The translations under genes were made by a program, and so were the position numbers. A DNA stretch of 64,000 bases from CAYUNE01 sp964446115 (lineage in GTDB: Bacteria; Desulfobacterota; Desulfobulbia; Desulfobulbales; Desulfobulbaceae): positions 20,329 through 84,328 of the forward strand of contig CAYUNE010000050.1 of assembly GCA_964446115.1 (NCBI GenBank), in the 5' to 3' direction. The stretch's first letter is position 1; each line of letters starts with the position of its first letter. The notes under the pieces were generated by a model. That model was not told the DNA's origin. It saw only the letters and a program-made list of their open reading frames with translations, and made no database searches. This document shows, piece after piece, positions 16,528-24,612 of this stretch.

Positions 16528-16613
16528 AGATCATAAAGCGAAAATAATGCCACTGGTGCAAGGGATTGGAACATCGGGAAAATAACAACAACAGTTTAAC
16601 CAACGATCTGAAA

Positions 16614-18629
16614 ATGCGAAAATTTTTACCAGGCAGCTTCAAGACACGTCTTATCGCCCCTGTTATGATTGCCGGCACCATTGTCATTGCCGCTACCATT
16701 GCTCTCACCGTAAGTATCCAACATCGCTCAACCCGGAAGATCGACCAGGCGGTGTCGGATGTCTTCCTGAAATCCTCGAAAGAAATTCACCGGGACTTTG
16801 ATCAACTGCACCTGGAAGTCAGGGAACAGATCAGGGACATGGTGACAAATACCCAATCCGGTGTGACCTCCACCACCACTGAGGTGGTGTCCAGGGAACG
16901 GCACAATATCGAAGCGGACTTTCTCGCCATGGGCGAGGATGGCCTGAAAGGCATGTCGCAACTGCTGGCCAGGGTGGGGAAAAATGCCATTGTGACCAAA
17001 AATTATCAGGCGCTTGTTTCCTACGTGCGGGCCGCTCAGACAAATCCCGCCATGATTTTCGCCTTTTACTTGGATGGCAACGGCAGGGCATTGACCCGCT
17101 ATCTTAACCGCAAGAATGCAAAGATCAAAAAATATTTACCCGCGGCCGGCAACGGCCGGGATCGCATCGACAGGATCATTGCGGCGGCAAAAAACGACAG
17201 CGAGGCTCTGGTCTACTCCCATCCCGTCAAGCAGGACGGCCAGGTGATCGGCAGCGTTGTCTCAGCCCTGGATCTGAGCGGGATCGCAGCCAGAAATGCG
17301 GCCCTTGAACAGCGTTTCCAGACCATGATTGATAAAAACAACGAGGAGGTTGCCCGGATTCTCGACCGTGAGACCGCGGCCATATTGAGTTCCCTGAAAA
17401 AGACGACGGGAAAGATTATCCGGCAAAACGATCAAAGCGGTATAACCGCCAAAGAGACAATCACCTCCCTGGTGACGGAGGTGGCCGATAATTTTCGCAA
17501 GATGATCATTGGCGGTTATGGAGCGGCCCTTGCCTGCATCTTCGCCATTCTCTATTTCAACGCAAATTCCGTTCTCAGGAAGCTGGGAGGCGAACCCTCC
17601 GGCATGGTGGCCATTGCCCGTGAGATTGCCGCCGGAAACCTGGCATCTTCCTTCAGGGGACGGTCGGCGGACGATGAGAGTCTGCTGGCGGAACTCCACA
17701 ATATGGGGCGGGGATTGCGGAAGCTGGTGGGGAAAATCATCGGGATGAGTGACCAGTTGACAACCGCCTCTTCCGAGCTAGCAACCATGGCCAGGGAAGT
17801 TTCGGGGAATGCGGAGCAGACGGCCGGTCGGGTTTCCACTTTGGCGGCCGCCTCGGAAACGATGAGTGAAAAGATGAATTCCGTGGCCGCGGCAACCGAT
17901 CAGGCGGCGGGCAACGTCTCAATTATGGCAAATGGAGCCTCTGAGCTCAAGAATGTGGTAAGGGAGATTTCGCTCAACACGGAAAAGGCCAATGCCATTG
18001 CCGGTGAGGCGGTGGATCATGCGAAGATATCATCCCAGAAGGTGAACAGCCTGGGAGTTGCGGCCCGTGAGATCAACAAGGTGACCGAGGTCATCACCGA
18101 AATTTCGGAACAGACGAATCTCCTGGCTCTCAACGCGACAATCGAGGCGGCCCGTGCCGGCGAAGCGGGAAAAGGATTTGCGGTTGTGGCCAACGAGATC
18201 AAGGAACTTGCCCGTCAGACCGGCGAGGCGACCAGTGAAATCAAGGAGCGGATCAGCGGTATCCAGCTCTCAACGGATGAAACGGTGGCTGAGATTCATC
18301 AGATATCAAGTGTAATTAACAAGATAAATGATATCGTCTCAGCCATATCCGCCACGGTGAAAAAACAGGCCGAATCCACCGAGCAGATCGTCACCAGCGC
18401 CGGGGAGGCGGCAACCGGGATAAACACGGTCAACGGTACTATTGCACAGACTTCGGCTGCTTCCGATGAAATCACCCGTGATATCACCCAGGTGCGTGAC
18501 CTGGCCCAGGGAACACTCGACCAATCCCAGCATCTCCTCGACACCTCGGATCTTCTCAGGAAAATTGCCCAGGATATCGAAAGGGAGACCGGCCGCTTTA
18601 TCCTCGATGGGGAAGAAGCGCAAGGGTAG
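16614..18629 (+). CDS. Methyl-accepting chemotaxis protein
   Basis: About 671 residues. First membrane helix (APVMIAGTIVIAATIALTVS), a periplasmic sensor domain of roughly 265 residues, second membrane helix (GGYGAALACIFAILYF), HAMP region (PSGMVAIAREIAAGNLASSF), then the signalling domain with the hairpin tip EISEQTNLLALNATIEAARA followed by GEAGKGFAVVANEIKELARQ. It signals to CheA. The ATG at 16614 is chosen; a TTG at 16566 in the same frame is possible, and neither has a good ribosome site. A sigma-28-like promoter lies upstream, and a PhnD-like binding protein gene follows 92 bp later. No CheR-binding pentapeptide ends the protein (it ends GEEAQG). Confidence 0.95.
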   Translation: MRKFLPGSFKTRLIAPVMIAGTIVIAATIALTVSIQHRSTRKIDQAVSDVFLKSSKEIHRDFDQLHLEVREQIRDMVTNTQSGVTSTTTEVVSRERHNIEADFLAMGEDGLKGMSQLLARVGKNAIVTKNYQALVSYVRAAQTNPAMIFAFYLDGNGRALTRYLNRKNAKIKKYLPAAGNGRDRIDRIIAAAKNDSEALVYSHPVKQDGQVIGSVVSALDLSGIAARNAALEQRFQTMIDKNNEEVARILDRETAAILSSLKKTTGKIIRQNDQSGITAKETITSLVTEVADNFRKMIIGGYGAALACIFAILYFNANSVLRKLGGEPSGMVAIAREIAAGNLASSFRGRSADDESLLAELHNMGRGLRKLVGKIIGMSDQLTTASSELATMAREVSGNAEQTAGRVSTLAAASETMSEKMNSVAAATDQAAGNVSIMANGASELKNVVREISLNTEKANAIAGEAVDHAKISSQKVNSLGVAAREINKVTEVITEISEQTNLLALNATIEAARAGEAGKGFAVVANEIKELARQTGEATSEIKERISGIQLSTDETVAEIHQISSVINKINDIVSAISATVKKQAESTEQIVTSAGEAATGINTVNGTIAQTSAASDEITRDITQVRDLAQGTLDQSQHLLDTSDLLRKIAQDIERETGRFILDGEEAQG

Positions 18630-18721
18630 GCGCTCACAGGCTTGGTAATCCCGCGCTGCAAAAGGTGTTCTCTGGCGTAATGAAAAAGAAAAACCGCAGA
18701 TCTGTCACAGGAGGTTGTCAT

Positions 18722-19627
18722 ATGCAAAAAAAAGTGGTTGTCACGGTCATCCTTGTTGCCCTTGTCGTTGCCGGGTCGGCGTCCCTCTGCTTGGCCGGCG
18801 ATATTGTCAAGATAGGCGTTCTGGCTAAAAACGGTCCCGCCAAGGTGTTGAAAAAATGGCAGGCAACCGGCGACTATCTTACCTCTGCGGTCAAGGGAAA
18901 GGTCTTTCAGATTGTTCCCCTGGGATTTGATAAGGTATACTCGGCCATTGAAAACGGTGACGTGGATTTTTTCTTGGTGAACTCCTCCATGTTTGTAACC
19001 GCCAAGGTGCGCTACGGGGCATGCGCCATAGCCACCATGATTAACTCCCGCCAGGGAAAGCCGCTTAAGTCTTTTGGCGGCGTTATTATAACCACCTCCT
19101 ACAATGACGCTATCAAGGGGTTGGCGGATGTAAAAGGCAAAAAGTTCATGGCAGTGAAAAAATCGTCCTTCGGCGGGTGGCAGATGGCCTTTAAGGAGTT
19201 CAGGGATGCCGGAATAGATCCGTACAGGGATTTTGCCACGGTGGAATTCGGTGGCAAGCATGACAATGTGGTTTTTGCCGTTCAGAATGAATCCGTTGAT
19301 GCGGGTACGGTGCGCACCGATACCCTTGAGCGGATGGTGGCGGCCGGCGATATCGTCATGGAAGATTTCAAAATTATCGGGGCCAAGGAGCGGAAAGATT
19401 TTCCCTTTGTCTGCAGCACGGCTCTCTATCCGGAATGGCCCCTGGCAAAGGTTGCCAAAACTCCGGACAAGTTGGCCCGCCGGGTTGTGGCTGCCCTCAA
19501 GAAACTGAAAAGCACCGATAAGCCCGCAAAAAAGGCGAAAATCAAGGGATGGACGGATCCCCTTGATTACAGCGGGGTTGAAAGGCTGCAGAGAGATCTC
19601 CAGGTGGGGGCCTATGCCGCCAGGTAA
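18722..19627 (+). CDS. PhnD-like periplasmic substrate-binding protein
   Basis: 301 residues. Signal peptide MQKKVVVTVILVALVVAGSA ending at SLCLAG, then a type II binding-protein fold of the phosphate/phosphite/phosphonate (PhnD) group: KIGVLAKNGPAKVLKKWQAT, GDYLTSAVKGKVFQIVPLGF, VDFFLVNSSMFVTAK, ADVKGKKFMAVKKSSFGGWQ. The ATG at 18722 has CAGGAGG upstream. No ABC permease or ATPase gene is near. Its position behind the chemoreceptor suggests it delivers ligand to that receptor. Phosphonate as ligand is not shown; this group binds diverse anions and other molecules. Confidence 0.85.
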   Translation: MQKKVVVTVILVALVVAGSASLCLAGDIVKIGVLAKNGPAKVLKKWQATGDYLTSAVKGKVFQIVPLGFDKVYSAIENGDVDFFLVNSSMFVTAKVRYGACAIATMINSRQGKPLKSFGGVIITTSYNDAIKGLADVKGKKFMAVKKSSFGGWQMAFKEFRDAGIDPYRDFATVEFGGKHDNVVFAVQNESVDAGTVRTDTLERMVAAGDIVMEDFKIIGAKERKDFPFVCSTALYPEWPLAKVAKTPDKLARRVVAALKKLKSTDKPAKKAKIKGWTDPLDYSGVERLQRDLQVGAYAAR

Positions 19628-19652
19628 CAGAAGCGTAAATCGAATACAACCA

Positions 19653-19688
19653 CGGCGCGGAGTCTTCGCTGCGCGCCGCTTATCTTTT
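19653..19688 (+). terminator. Probable terminator after the binding-protein gene
   Basis: CGGCGCG (19653-19659) pairs with CGCGCCG (19672-19678) over a 12-nt loop, followed within 6 nt by a short T run. Located 25 bp after the stop at 19627. Confidence 0.55.
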
Positions 19689-19807
19689 TGGTTGAACTCC
19701 TTTCATCCACATTGATACGGAAATTTTGTAACCACTCAACAGAGATTGCAACCAGGCGGTATCATGTACCTCTTTGCTGTAAGCGTTCACGGGTGGTGTA
19801 GATTTGC

Positions 19808-19858
19808 CTGAATCTTTCCTGCTGCTATGGCCTGTCTAGGCGGGCAGAAAAGATTCAG
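19808..19858. repeat. Imperfect 15-bp inverted repeat
   Basis: CTGAATCTTT pairs with AAAGATTCAG, then one mismatch, then CTGC with GCAG. The loop contains a small GCCT/AGGC hairpin. No T run follows, so it is unlike a standard terminator. Confidence 0.6.
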
Positions 19859-20056
19859 TGAAAACGGGTTATTGTAAAGTACCTGCGAAATTTTCTCTGT
19901 ATCAACGCATCCCAGACCGTCTGCCTGAAAAGCGCGAAAAAAGGGAGGAACCGCTTCTTGCGGCGACTCCCGGCAATGGTGATGACCTCTTGTTTTTTTC
20001 CTCCGAGAAGCGGTCCTTGCCCCGGGGGCCTCTTCATGCTACCGTGACCCAAGGTT

Positions 20057-20072
20057 CACCGGCGAACCGGTG
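20057..20072. repeat. Short perfect hairpin CACCGG-CGAA-CCGGTG
   Basis: A six-bp stem with a CGAA tetraloop, 60 bp before the GlcD-type oxidase start. An alternative overlapping pairing GGTTC/GAACC (20053-20068) exists, so the site could switch structure or act as an operator. No regulator can be named. Confidence 0.45.
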
Positions 20073-20132
20073 AGAAGATCAAATGAGCAGAGACGGTTGC
20101 TTGCCCCTTGAGTGGTTACGGTAAGATGGTTC

Positions 20133-21530
20133 ATGCAAAGGAAAATTTACAAAAAACTTGCGGCAATTGTCGGGCCTGAACATCTCTCCACCGTCAGAGA
20201 GGAGTTGAGCTGTTACCGCTACGATTCCACCGGCATGGGGTGTCCGCCGGCCGCGGTGATTTTTCCCCGGGACAGCGGCCAGGTGAGCGGGATCATGCGG
20301 CTTGCCCATGAAGAGCGCCTGCCCGTGGTGCTTCGGGGTGCGGGCAGCAGTACCACCGGCGGCGCCCTTCCCGTGCCCGGCTGCCTGGTTATGGTCTTCT
20401 CCCGCATGAACCGGATCCTGGAAATCGATGCGGACAATATGATTGCCGTGGTGCAACCAGGCGTGATCACAGGCGAACTGCGGAGGGCGGCGGGCAAGGT
20501 CAACCTCTGCTATCCGCCGGACCCGGCCAGCCTCGCCTTCTGTACCATCGGCGGTAACGCTGCCATGTGTGCCGGTGGACCTGCAGCCGTCAAATACGGC
20601 GTTACCAGGGATTATATCCTCGGCCTGGAGGCGGTTCTCCCGGGAGGGGAAGTGATCCGCACCGGAGTGCGCACGGAAAAGGGCGTGGTGGGATATGATT
20701 TGACCCGGCTCCTCATCGGCTCTGAGGGGACCCTGGCCGCCATCACCCGGCTCAATCTGCGGCTGCTGCCCCTGCCCGAGGCCAGGATTACCTTTCTGCT
20801 GGAATGTGACTCTATACAGCGGGCCGCCGGCCTGGTGGCCCGTCTGCTCAGGACAGGCGTGACGCCCTGTACCCTTGAATACATGGATCGGGCGGCGATC
20901 GAAGCGGTTTCCTCATTCCTGCCCCGGGGCGGGGCGATGGGAGCCCGGGCCCTGCTTCTGCTCGAATTTGACGGCAGCGAGAGGGAGGTGGAAGAGCAGG
21001 GGAGGCGGGCCGCGGACTTTCTTGAAGCCGAATCAGGGGTGGAGGTGAAAAGAGCTCGGGACGCGGAGGAAGCCGAGCGTCTCTGGGAGGCCCGCCGGGC
21101 CGTATCACCGGCCTCGTTTGCGGTGCGGCCGCATAAGATCAGCGAGGATGTGGTAGTGCCCCGGACCCGGATTCCGGACCTGGTGAGCTTCACGGAAAAA
21201 CTGGCTGCGGAACGCGGGCTGAAGATCCTTACCTTCGGCCATGCCGGTGACGGCAACATCCACGTCAACATCATGTTCGACAGGCGGGACGGTCGGGAAC
21301 ATGCCGAGGCGCTGCAGGCCAAAAAAGAGCTTTTTCAGCATGTTCTGCGGCTGGGAGGCACCCTCTCCGGCGAGCATGGTGTCGGCACCACCAAGGCGCC
21401 GTTTCTGGCAATGGAGATCGACGCGCCCACCCGTGAGCTGATGAGAAGATTGAAACAGCTCTTTGATCCCCGTAATATTTTGAACCCCGGCAAGATATTT
21501 CCGGACGATTCCGTTGACTCTGCCCCATAA
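20133..21530 (+). CDS. FAD-linked oxidase, GlcD/D-lactate dehydrogenase type
   Basis: About 466 residues (ATG at 20133; a GTG at 20112 is possible). N-terminal FAD-binding PCMH domain: PVVLRGAGSSTTGGALPVPG and CTIGGNAAMCAGGPAAVKYG. C-terminal oxidase domain: HKISEDVVVPRTRIPDLV, FGHAGDGNIHVNIMFDRRDG, LGGTLSGEHGVGTTK and the ending LFDPRNILNPGKIFP. This group oxidises glycolate or D-lactate and passes electrons to an iron-sulfur or quinone partner. No GlcF-like Fe-S gene is adjacent, so the partner is elsewhere. D-lactate use fits a sulfate reducer. Confidence 0.9.
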   Translation: MQRKIYKKLAAIVGPEHLSTVREELSCYRYDSTGMGCPPAAVIFPRDSGQVSGIMRLAHEERLPVVLRGAGSSTTGGALPVPGCLVMVFSRMNRILEIDADNMIAVVQPGVITGELRRAAGKVNLCYPPDPASLAFCTIGGNAAMCAGGPAAVKYGVTRDYILGLEAVLPGGEVIRTGVRTEKGVVGYDLTRLLIGSEGTLAAITRLNLRLLPLPEARITFLLECDSIQRAAGLVARLLRTGVTPCTLEYMDRAAIEAVSSFLPRGGAMGARALLLLEFDGSEREVEEQGRRAADFLEAESGVEVKRARDAEEAERLWEARRAVSPASFAVRPHKISEDVVVPRTRIPDLVSFTEKLAAERGLKILTFGHAGDGNIHVNIMFDRRDGREHAEALQAKKELFQHVLRLGGTLSGEHGVGTTKAPFLAMEIDAPTRELMRRLKQLFDPRNILNPGKIFPDDSVDSAP

Positions 21531-21564
21531 GTGGCCGATACATACTTAGAAAGTAAAATATACC

Positions 21565-21594
21565 GCTGGGTTGCATACCCTGTGATCGGTTGCG
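21565..21594 (+). repeat. Dispersed intergenic repeat, copy C
   Basis: Core GGTTGC-ATACCCTGTGATC-GGTTGC, here with two perfect direct hexamers. It lies 83 bp before rpsU, after the oxidase gene. It matches copy B at 25 of 30 positions. Confidence 0.75.
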
Positions 21595-21676
21595 GAAAAA
21601 GATATTGACACGGGCAGGATAAAAATATAAAATTATTAATTTAACCAATCAAAAATATTGACCAGATGGAGCTGTA

Positions 21677-21880
21677 ATGATTGAAGTTGAAGTACGGGGA
21701 GACCTTGAGTATGCCATCCGCATGCTGAAGAAGAAGCTGCAGATCGACGGAATCAAACGTGAATTGAAACGGCGCGAGTATTACGAGAAACCAAGCGCCA
21801 AAAAACGCCGCAAGAAGGCGGAGGCGCTTCGTAAACTTAACAAATTCAAGAGAATGGCCCGTATGGCCCGCAGGGCATAG
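21677..21880 (+). CDS. rpsU: 30S ribosomal protein S21
   Basis: 67 residues, highly basic: MIEVEVRGDLEYAIRMLKKK, then RELKRREYYEKPSAKKRRKK and the ending RMARMARRA. S21 binds near the anti-Shine-Dalgarno end of 16S rRNA. GGAG lies 7 nt before the ATG. It is followed by xerD; in E. coli rpsU is with dnaG and rpoD, which are not seen here. Confidence 0.96.
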   Translation: MIEVEVRGDLEYAIRMLKKKLQIDGIKRELKRREYYEKPSAKKRRKKAEALRKLNKFKRMARMARRA

Positions 21881-21918
21881 GCGATACCGCTTGCCGGTAG
21901 CCCGGATTTTTTCCGGTT

Positions 21919-22875
21919 ATGACTCCTTCGGGACGCGCCGAATCCGGTTCTCTCCGGCCCGAAGGCAGGAGCAGGGCCGCCGGCGATCTCAGCGACAATC
22001 TGGATCGTTTCCTGCAGTACCTTGTTGTTGAAAGGCACCTGGCCGACAACACGGTCGCTGCATACGCTTCGGACCTCACCTTTTTTTTCGATTTCCTGAT
22101 CCGGAAGGGCATTGGTGAGGTCAGCGCAATCACCACAGACCATATCCGCGATTTTCTCAGACACTGCCTCTCGCGCAGTCACGGCGCCCGCAGCAATGCC
22201 AGGCGGCTTTCCGCCATGCGCGCCTTTTTCACCTTCCTTTCAGCCCGTGAAATTATCCCCCGCAACCCGGTGGGGGACATCGACCGCCCAAAGATCGGTC
22301 GCAGCCTCCCCCGGGCCCTCAGCATTGACGAGGTCAACCGGCTGCTGACCCTGCCGGCGAAGACCGATCCCTATACCCTTCGCAACTACGCCATGCTGCA
22401 CCTGCTCTACGCAACGGGTTTGCGGGTTTCCGAGCTGGTCGGCCTCCCCGTGGCCGGTTGTAGCATGACCGGCGGGTTTGTGCGGATCATCGGCAAGGGG
22501 CGGAAGGAGCGGCAGGTGCCCTTTGGTGAACAGGCGGCCGACATGCTGGCTGATTATCTGCGGCGGGGCCGGCCGGTTCTGCTGAAAAAGAGGAGCTGCC
22601 CCCTGCTCTTTGTCTCCAATCGCGCCACCGGCATGACCAGGATCCGTTTCTGGCAGATTATCCGGGAAACCGCTCTCAGGGCCGGTATCGACAAAAAGAT
22701 CAGCCCCCATATGCTGCGTCACTCCTTTGCCACCCATCTCCTCTCCCATGGCGCCGACCTGCGCTCGGTGCAGATGATGCTCGGCCATGCGGATATCGCC
22801 ACCACCCAGATATACACCCACATCGATACCGACCGCCTCAAGGCCCTGCACCGAAAGTTCCACCCCCGCGGCTAG
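21919..22875 (+). CDS. xerD: Site-specific tyrosine recombinase XerD
   Basis: 318 residues. It resolves chromosome dimers at dif together with XerC and FtsK. Catalytic residues are present: Arg in YATGLRVSELVG, Lys in IIGKGRKERQVPFG, His/Arg in HMLRHSFATHLLSHGADLRS, His in LGHADIATTQ, Tyr in TQIYTH. The ending DTDRLKALHRKFHPRG resembles XerD rather than XerC. The first 27 residues before LDRFLQYLVVERHL are extra and there is no clear ribosome site, so the start could be later. ftsK lies 30 kb downstream in this window. Confidence 0.88.
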   Translation: MTPSGRAESGSLRPEGRSRAAGDLSDNLDRFLQYLVVERHLADNTVAAYASDLTFFFDFLIRKGIGEVSAITTDHIRDFLRHCLSRSHGARSNARRLSAMRAFFTFLSAREIIPRNPVGDIDRPKIGRSLPRALSIDEVNRLLTLPAKTDPYTLRNYAMLHLLYATGLRVSELVGLPVAGCSMTGGFVRIIGKGRKERQVPFGEQAADMLADYLRRGRPVLLKKRSCPLLFVSNRATGMTRIRFWQIIRETALRAGIDKKISPHMLRHSFATHLLSHGADLRSVQMMLGHADIATTQIYTHIDTDRLKALHRKFHPRG

Positions 22876-22904
22876 TCGTCCCCGTGAGCTGTTGCCGTCA
22901 AAGG

Positions 22905-24539
22905 CTATCTGCCGGGTGGTCCGTTCTTGTGCAGCAGGTGCCGGGCCTCCTGGAGCAGTCGGCCCAGGGATTCCTTTTCCAGGGCGCAGATGGGAACTCC
23001 CCGGAGGTGATCCAGCTCCCGGAGCTGTTGCGGTGCCAGGCGGTCTATCTTGTTGAGGGCCCGCAGGCAGGGAATATGGGCAAGCTCCAGTTGGGCGATG
23101 ATTTGGTCGACCACCTTGATCTGATCCCGGAAAAGTGGATTGCTCACGTCGATGACATGCACCAGCAGGTCCGCCTCGTTGAGTTCTTCCAGGGTGGAGG
23201 TGAAGGCCTTCATCAGTTCGGCGGGCAGGTCCCGGATAAAGCCCACGGTGTCGGTGATGATAACCTCCATATCCCGGGGAAAGCGGAGGCGGCGGCTGGT
23301 GGGGTCCAGGGTGGCGAAGAGCTTGTTCTCGGCCGTGATTTTGCTTCGGGTAAGGGTGTTGAGCAGGGTGGATTTACCGGCATTGGTGTAGCCGATGAGG
23401 GAGATGACCGGGATGTTTTTTTTGCGTCGCCGGCTGCGGCGGCCGTGGCGTTCACGGCTGACATTCCCGAGGGCCCGTCCCAGTTTGCTGAGCCGGTCGG
23501 TGATGCGGCGGCGGTCGATTTCAAGCCGGGTTTCACCCGGACCGCGGGCGCCGATACCGCCGGTGAGGCGCGACAGGGCGTCATCCCGGGTTGAAAGCCG
23601 CGGCAGCATGTACTTGAGCTGGGCCATCTCGATCTGCAGTTTACCCTCCCGCGAAAGTGCCCGGCCGGCGAAGATATCGAGGATCAGCTGGGTACGGTCG
23701 ATGACTCGCAGATCGGTATGATCGGTGATGGAACGCATCTGGGAGGGACTGAGTTCGGTATCGAAAATCAGCAGATTGGCGTCAAGCCGCAGGGCGAGCA
23801 GGATGATTTCCGCCACCTTTCCCCGTCCGAGAATAAAGCGGGGATGGATACGCCTGCGGCGCTGGATCACCGTATCCAGCACCGTGACGTTATCCGACCG
23901 GGCCAGTTCGGCCAGTTCCTCAAGACGCTGGGCGGCAACCGTTTTGGGGCCGGTGGTGACGCTGACAAGAATGGCCCGGTCCCGGTTCTTTTTTACCTCC
24001 CGCATGGGGCGCATGCGGACGAATTCCTCTTCAATGGCCTGGATGAGCGACAGACAGGAGACGCGCTGGTTGGCCGGATGCACCGGCTCCAGCCTGGCCC
24101 AGTCGCGGCCGCCGGTGCGCTGCGGCGTCAGGTGCACGGTGTGGAGGAGGTGGGGAAGTCCTTCGCGGATGGTGAGCACCGACATGAGGTCCAACCGCAG
24201 GAAGACCATATCCATGATATCCTCATCGCTGATCGCCTGCGTGGAGAGATGGGTGTGAACGCAGCGAAGCCCTTTCAGGCGGCCGCCGGCGGAACGGATT
24301 CCCGCCAGGGAGGGGATGACGATCTGGTGGTGATCGCCGACAATGACGGTTTCCACCTTGCCGGAGCGGTGGATGAGCAGGCCGAGCTGGCGGCCCAGTT
24401 CCACGGACAGCTCGCAGAGGGAGCGGGCCAGCTCGCGGCTGATGATGCTGTCCGGCGGCACCTGTCTTTTGCCCAGCCGTTCAAGCGCCCGCCGCTGTCT
24501 GGTTTTCAGGCCGGTAATGTTACCTATGATCGCGGAAAT
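22905..24539 (-). CDS. hflX: Ribosome-associated GTPase HflX (probable AUU start)
   Basis: 544 residues if it starts at ATT (24537-24539), which has GAGGAG 5 nt upstream and is the first usable codon after an in-frame TGA. The residues gained (GNITGLKTRQRRALERLGKR) look like the conserved start of the long HflX group as I recall it; the first GTG, at 24461, has no ribosome site and would cut this off. The HflX core is clear: RGKVAEI, GARGPGETRLEIDRR, P-loop IGYTNAGKSTLLNTLT, the DPTSR switch, DTVGFIRDLP and NKID. HflX splits stalled 70S ribosomes under stress. Last gene of the hisB-lipoprotein-ttcA-asnS-hflX train and convergent with xerD. Confidence 0.9.
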   Translation of the reverse strand: MSAIIGNITGLKTRQRRALERLGKRQVPPDSIISRELARSLCELSVELGRQLGLLIHRSGKVETVIVGDHHQIVIPSLAGIRSAGGRLKGLRCVHTHLSTQAISDEDIMDMVFLRLDLMSVLTIREGLPHLLHTVHLTPQRTGGRDWARLEPVHPANQRVSCLSLIQAIEEEFVRMRPMREVKKNRDRAILVSVTTGPKTVAAQRLEELAELARSDNVTVLDTVIQRRRRIHPRFILGRGKVAEIILLALRLDANLLIFDTELSPSQMRSITDHTDLRVIDRTQLILDIFAGRALSREGKLQIEMAQLKYMLPRLSTRDDALSRLTGGIGARGPGETRLEIDRRRITDRLSKLGRALGNVSRERHGRRSRRRKKNIPVISLIGYTNAGKSTLLNTLTRSKITAENKLFATLDPTSRRLRFPRDMEVIITDTVGFIRDLPAELMKAFTSTLEELNEADLLVHVIDVSNPLFRDQIKVVDQIIAQLELAHIPCLRALNKIDRLAPQQLRELDHLRGVPICALEKESLGRLLQEARHLLHKNGPPGR

Positions 24540-24612
24540 GGCAGCTCCTCACCGGGTGTTTTTTCGTTGGGGCGGTCATCTCTCCTTTTTTCAGGTACCA
24601 TACTCCGGAGGA

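Larger units (their letters stand above)
19689..20132. other. Gene-free stretch with three further inverted repeats
   Basis: About 440 bp with no supported gene. It holds an imperfect 15-bp inverted repeat (19808-19858), a 9-bp perfect inverted repeat ACCGCTTCT/AGAAGCGGT (19950-20014) and a 6-bp hairpin CACCGG-CGAA-CCGGTG (20057-20072). It may hold a non-coding RNA or a remnant; nothing was recognised. Confidence 0.5.

Noticed and set aside
24551..24560. The TGA upstream of hflX as a second selenocysteine codon
   Set aside because: It precedes the conserved start and a ribosome site lies between; nothing upstream looks protein-coding.
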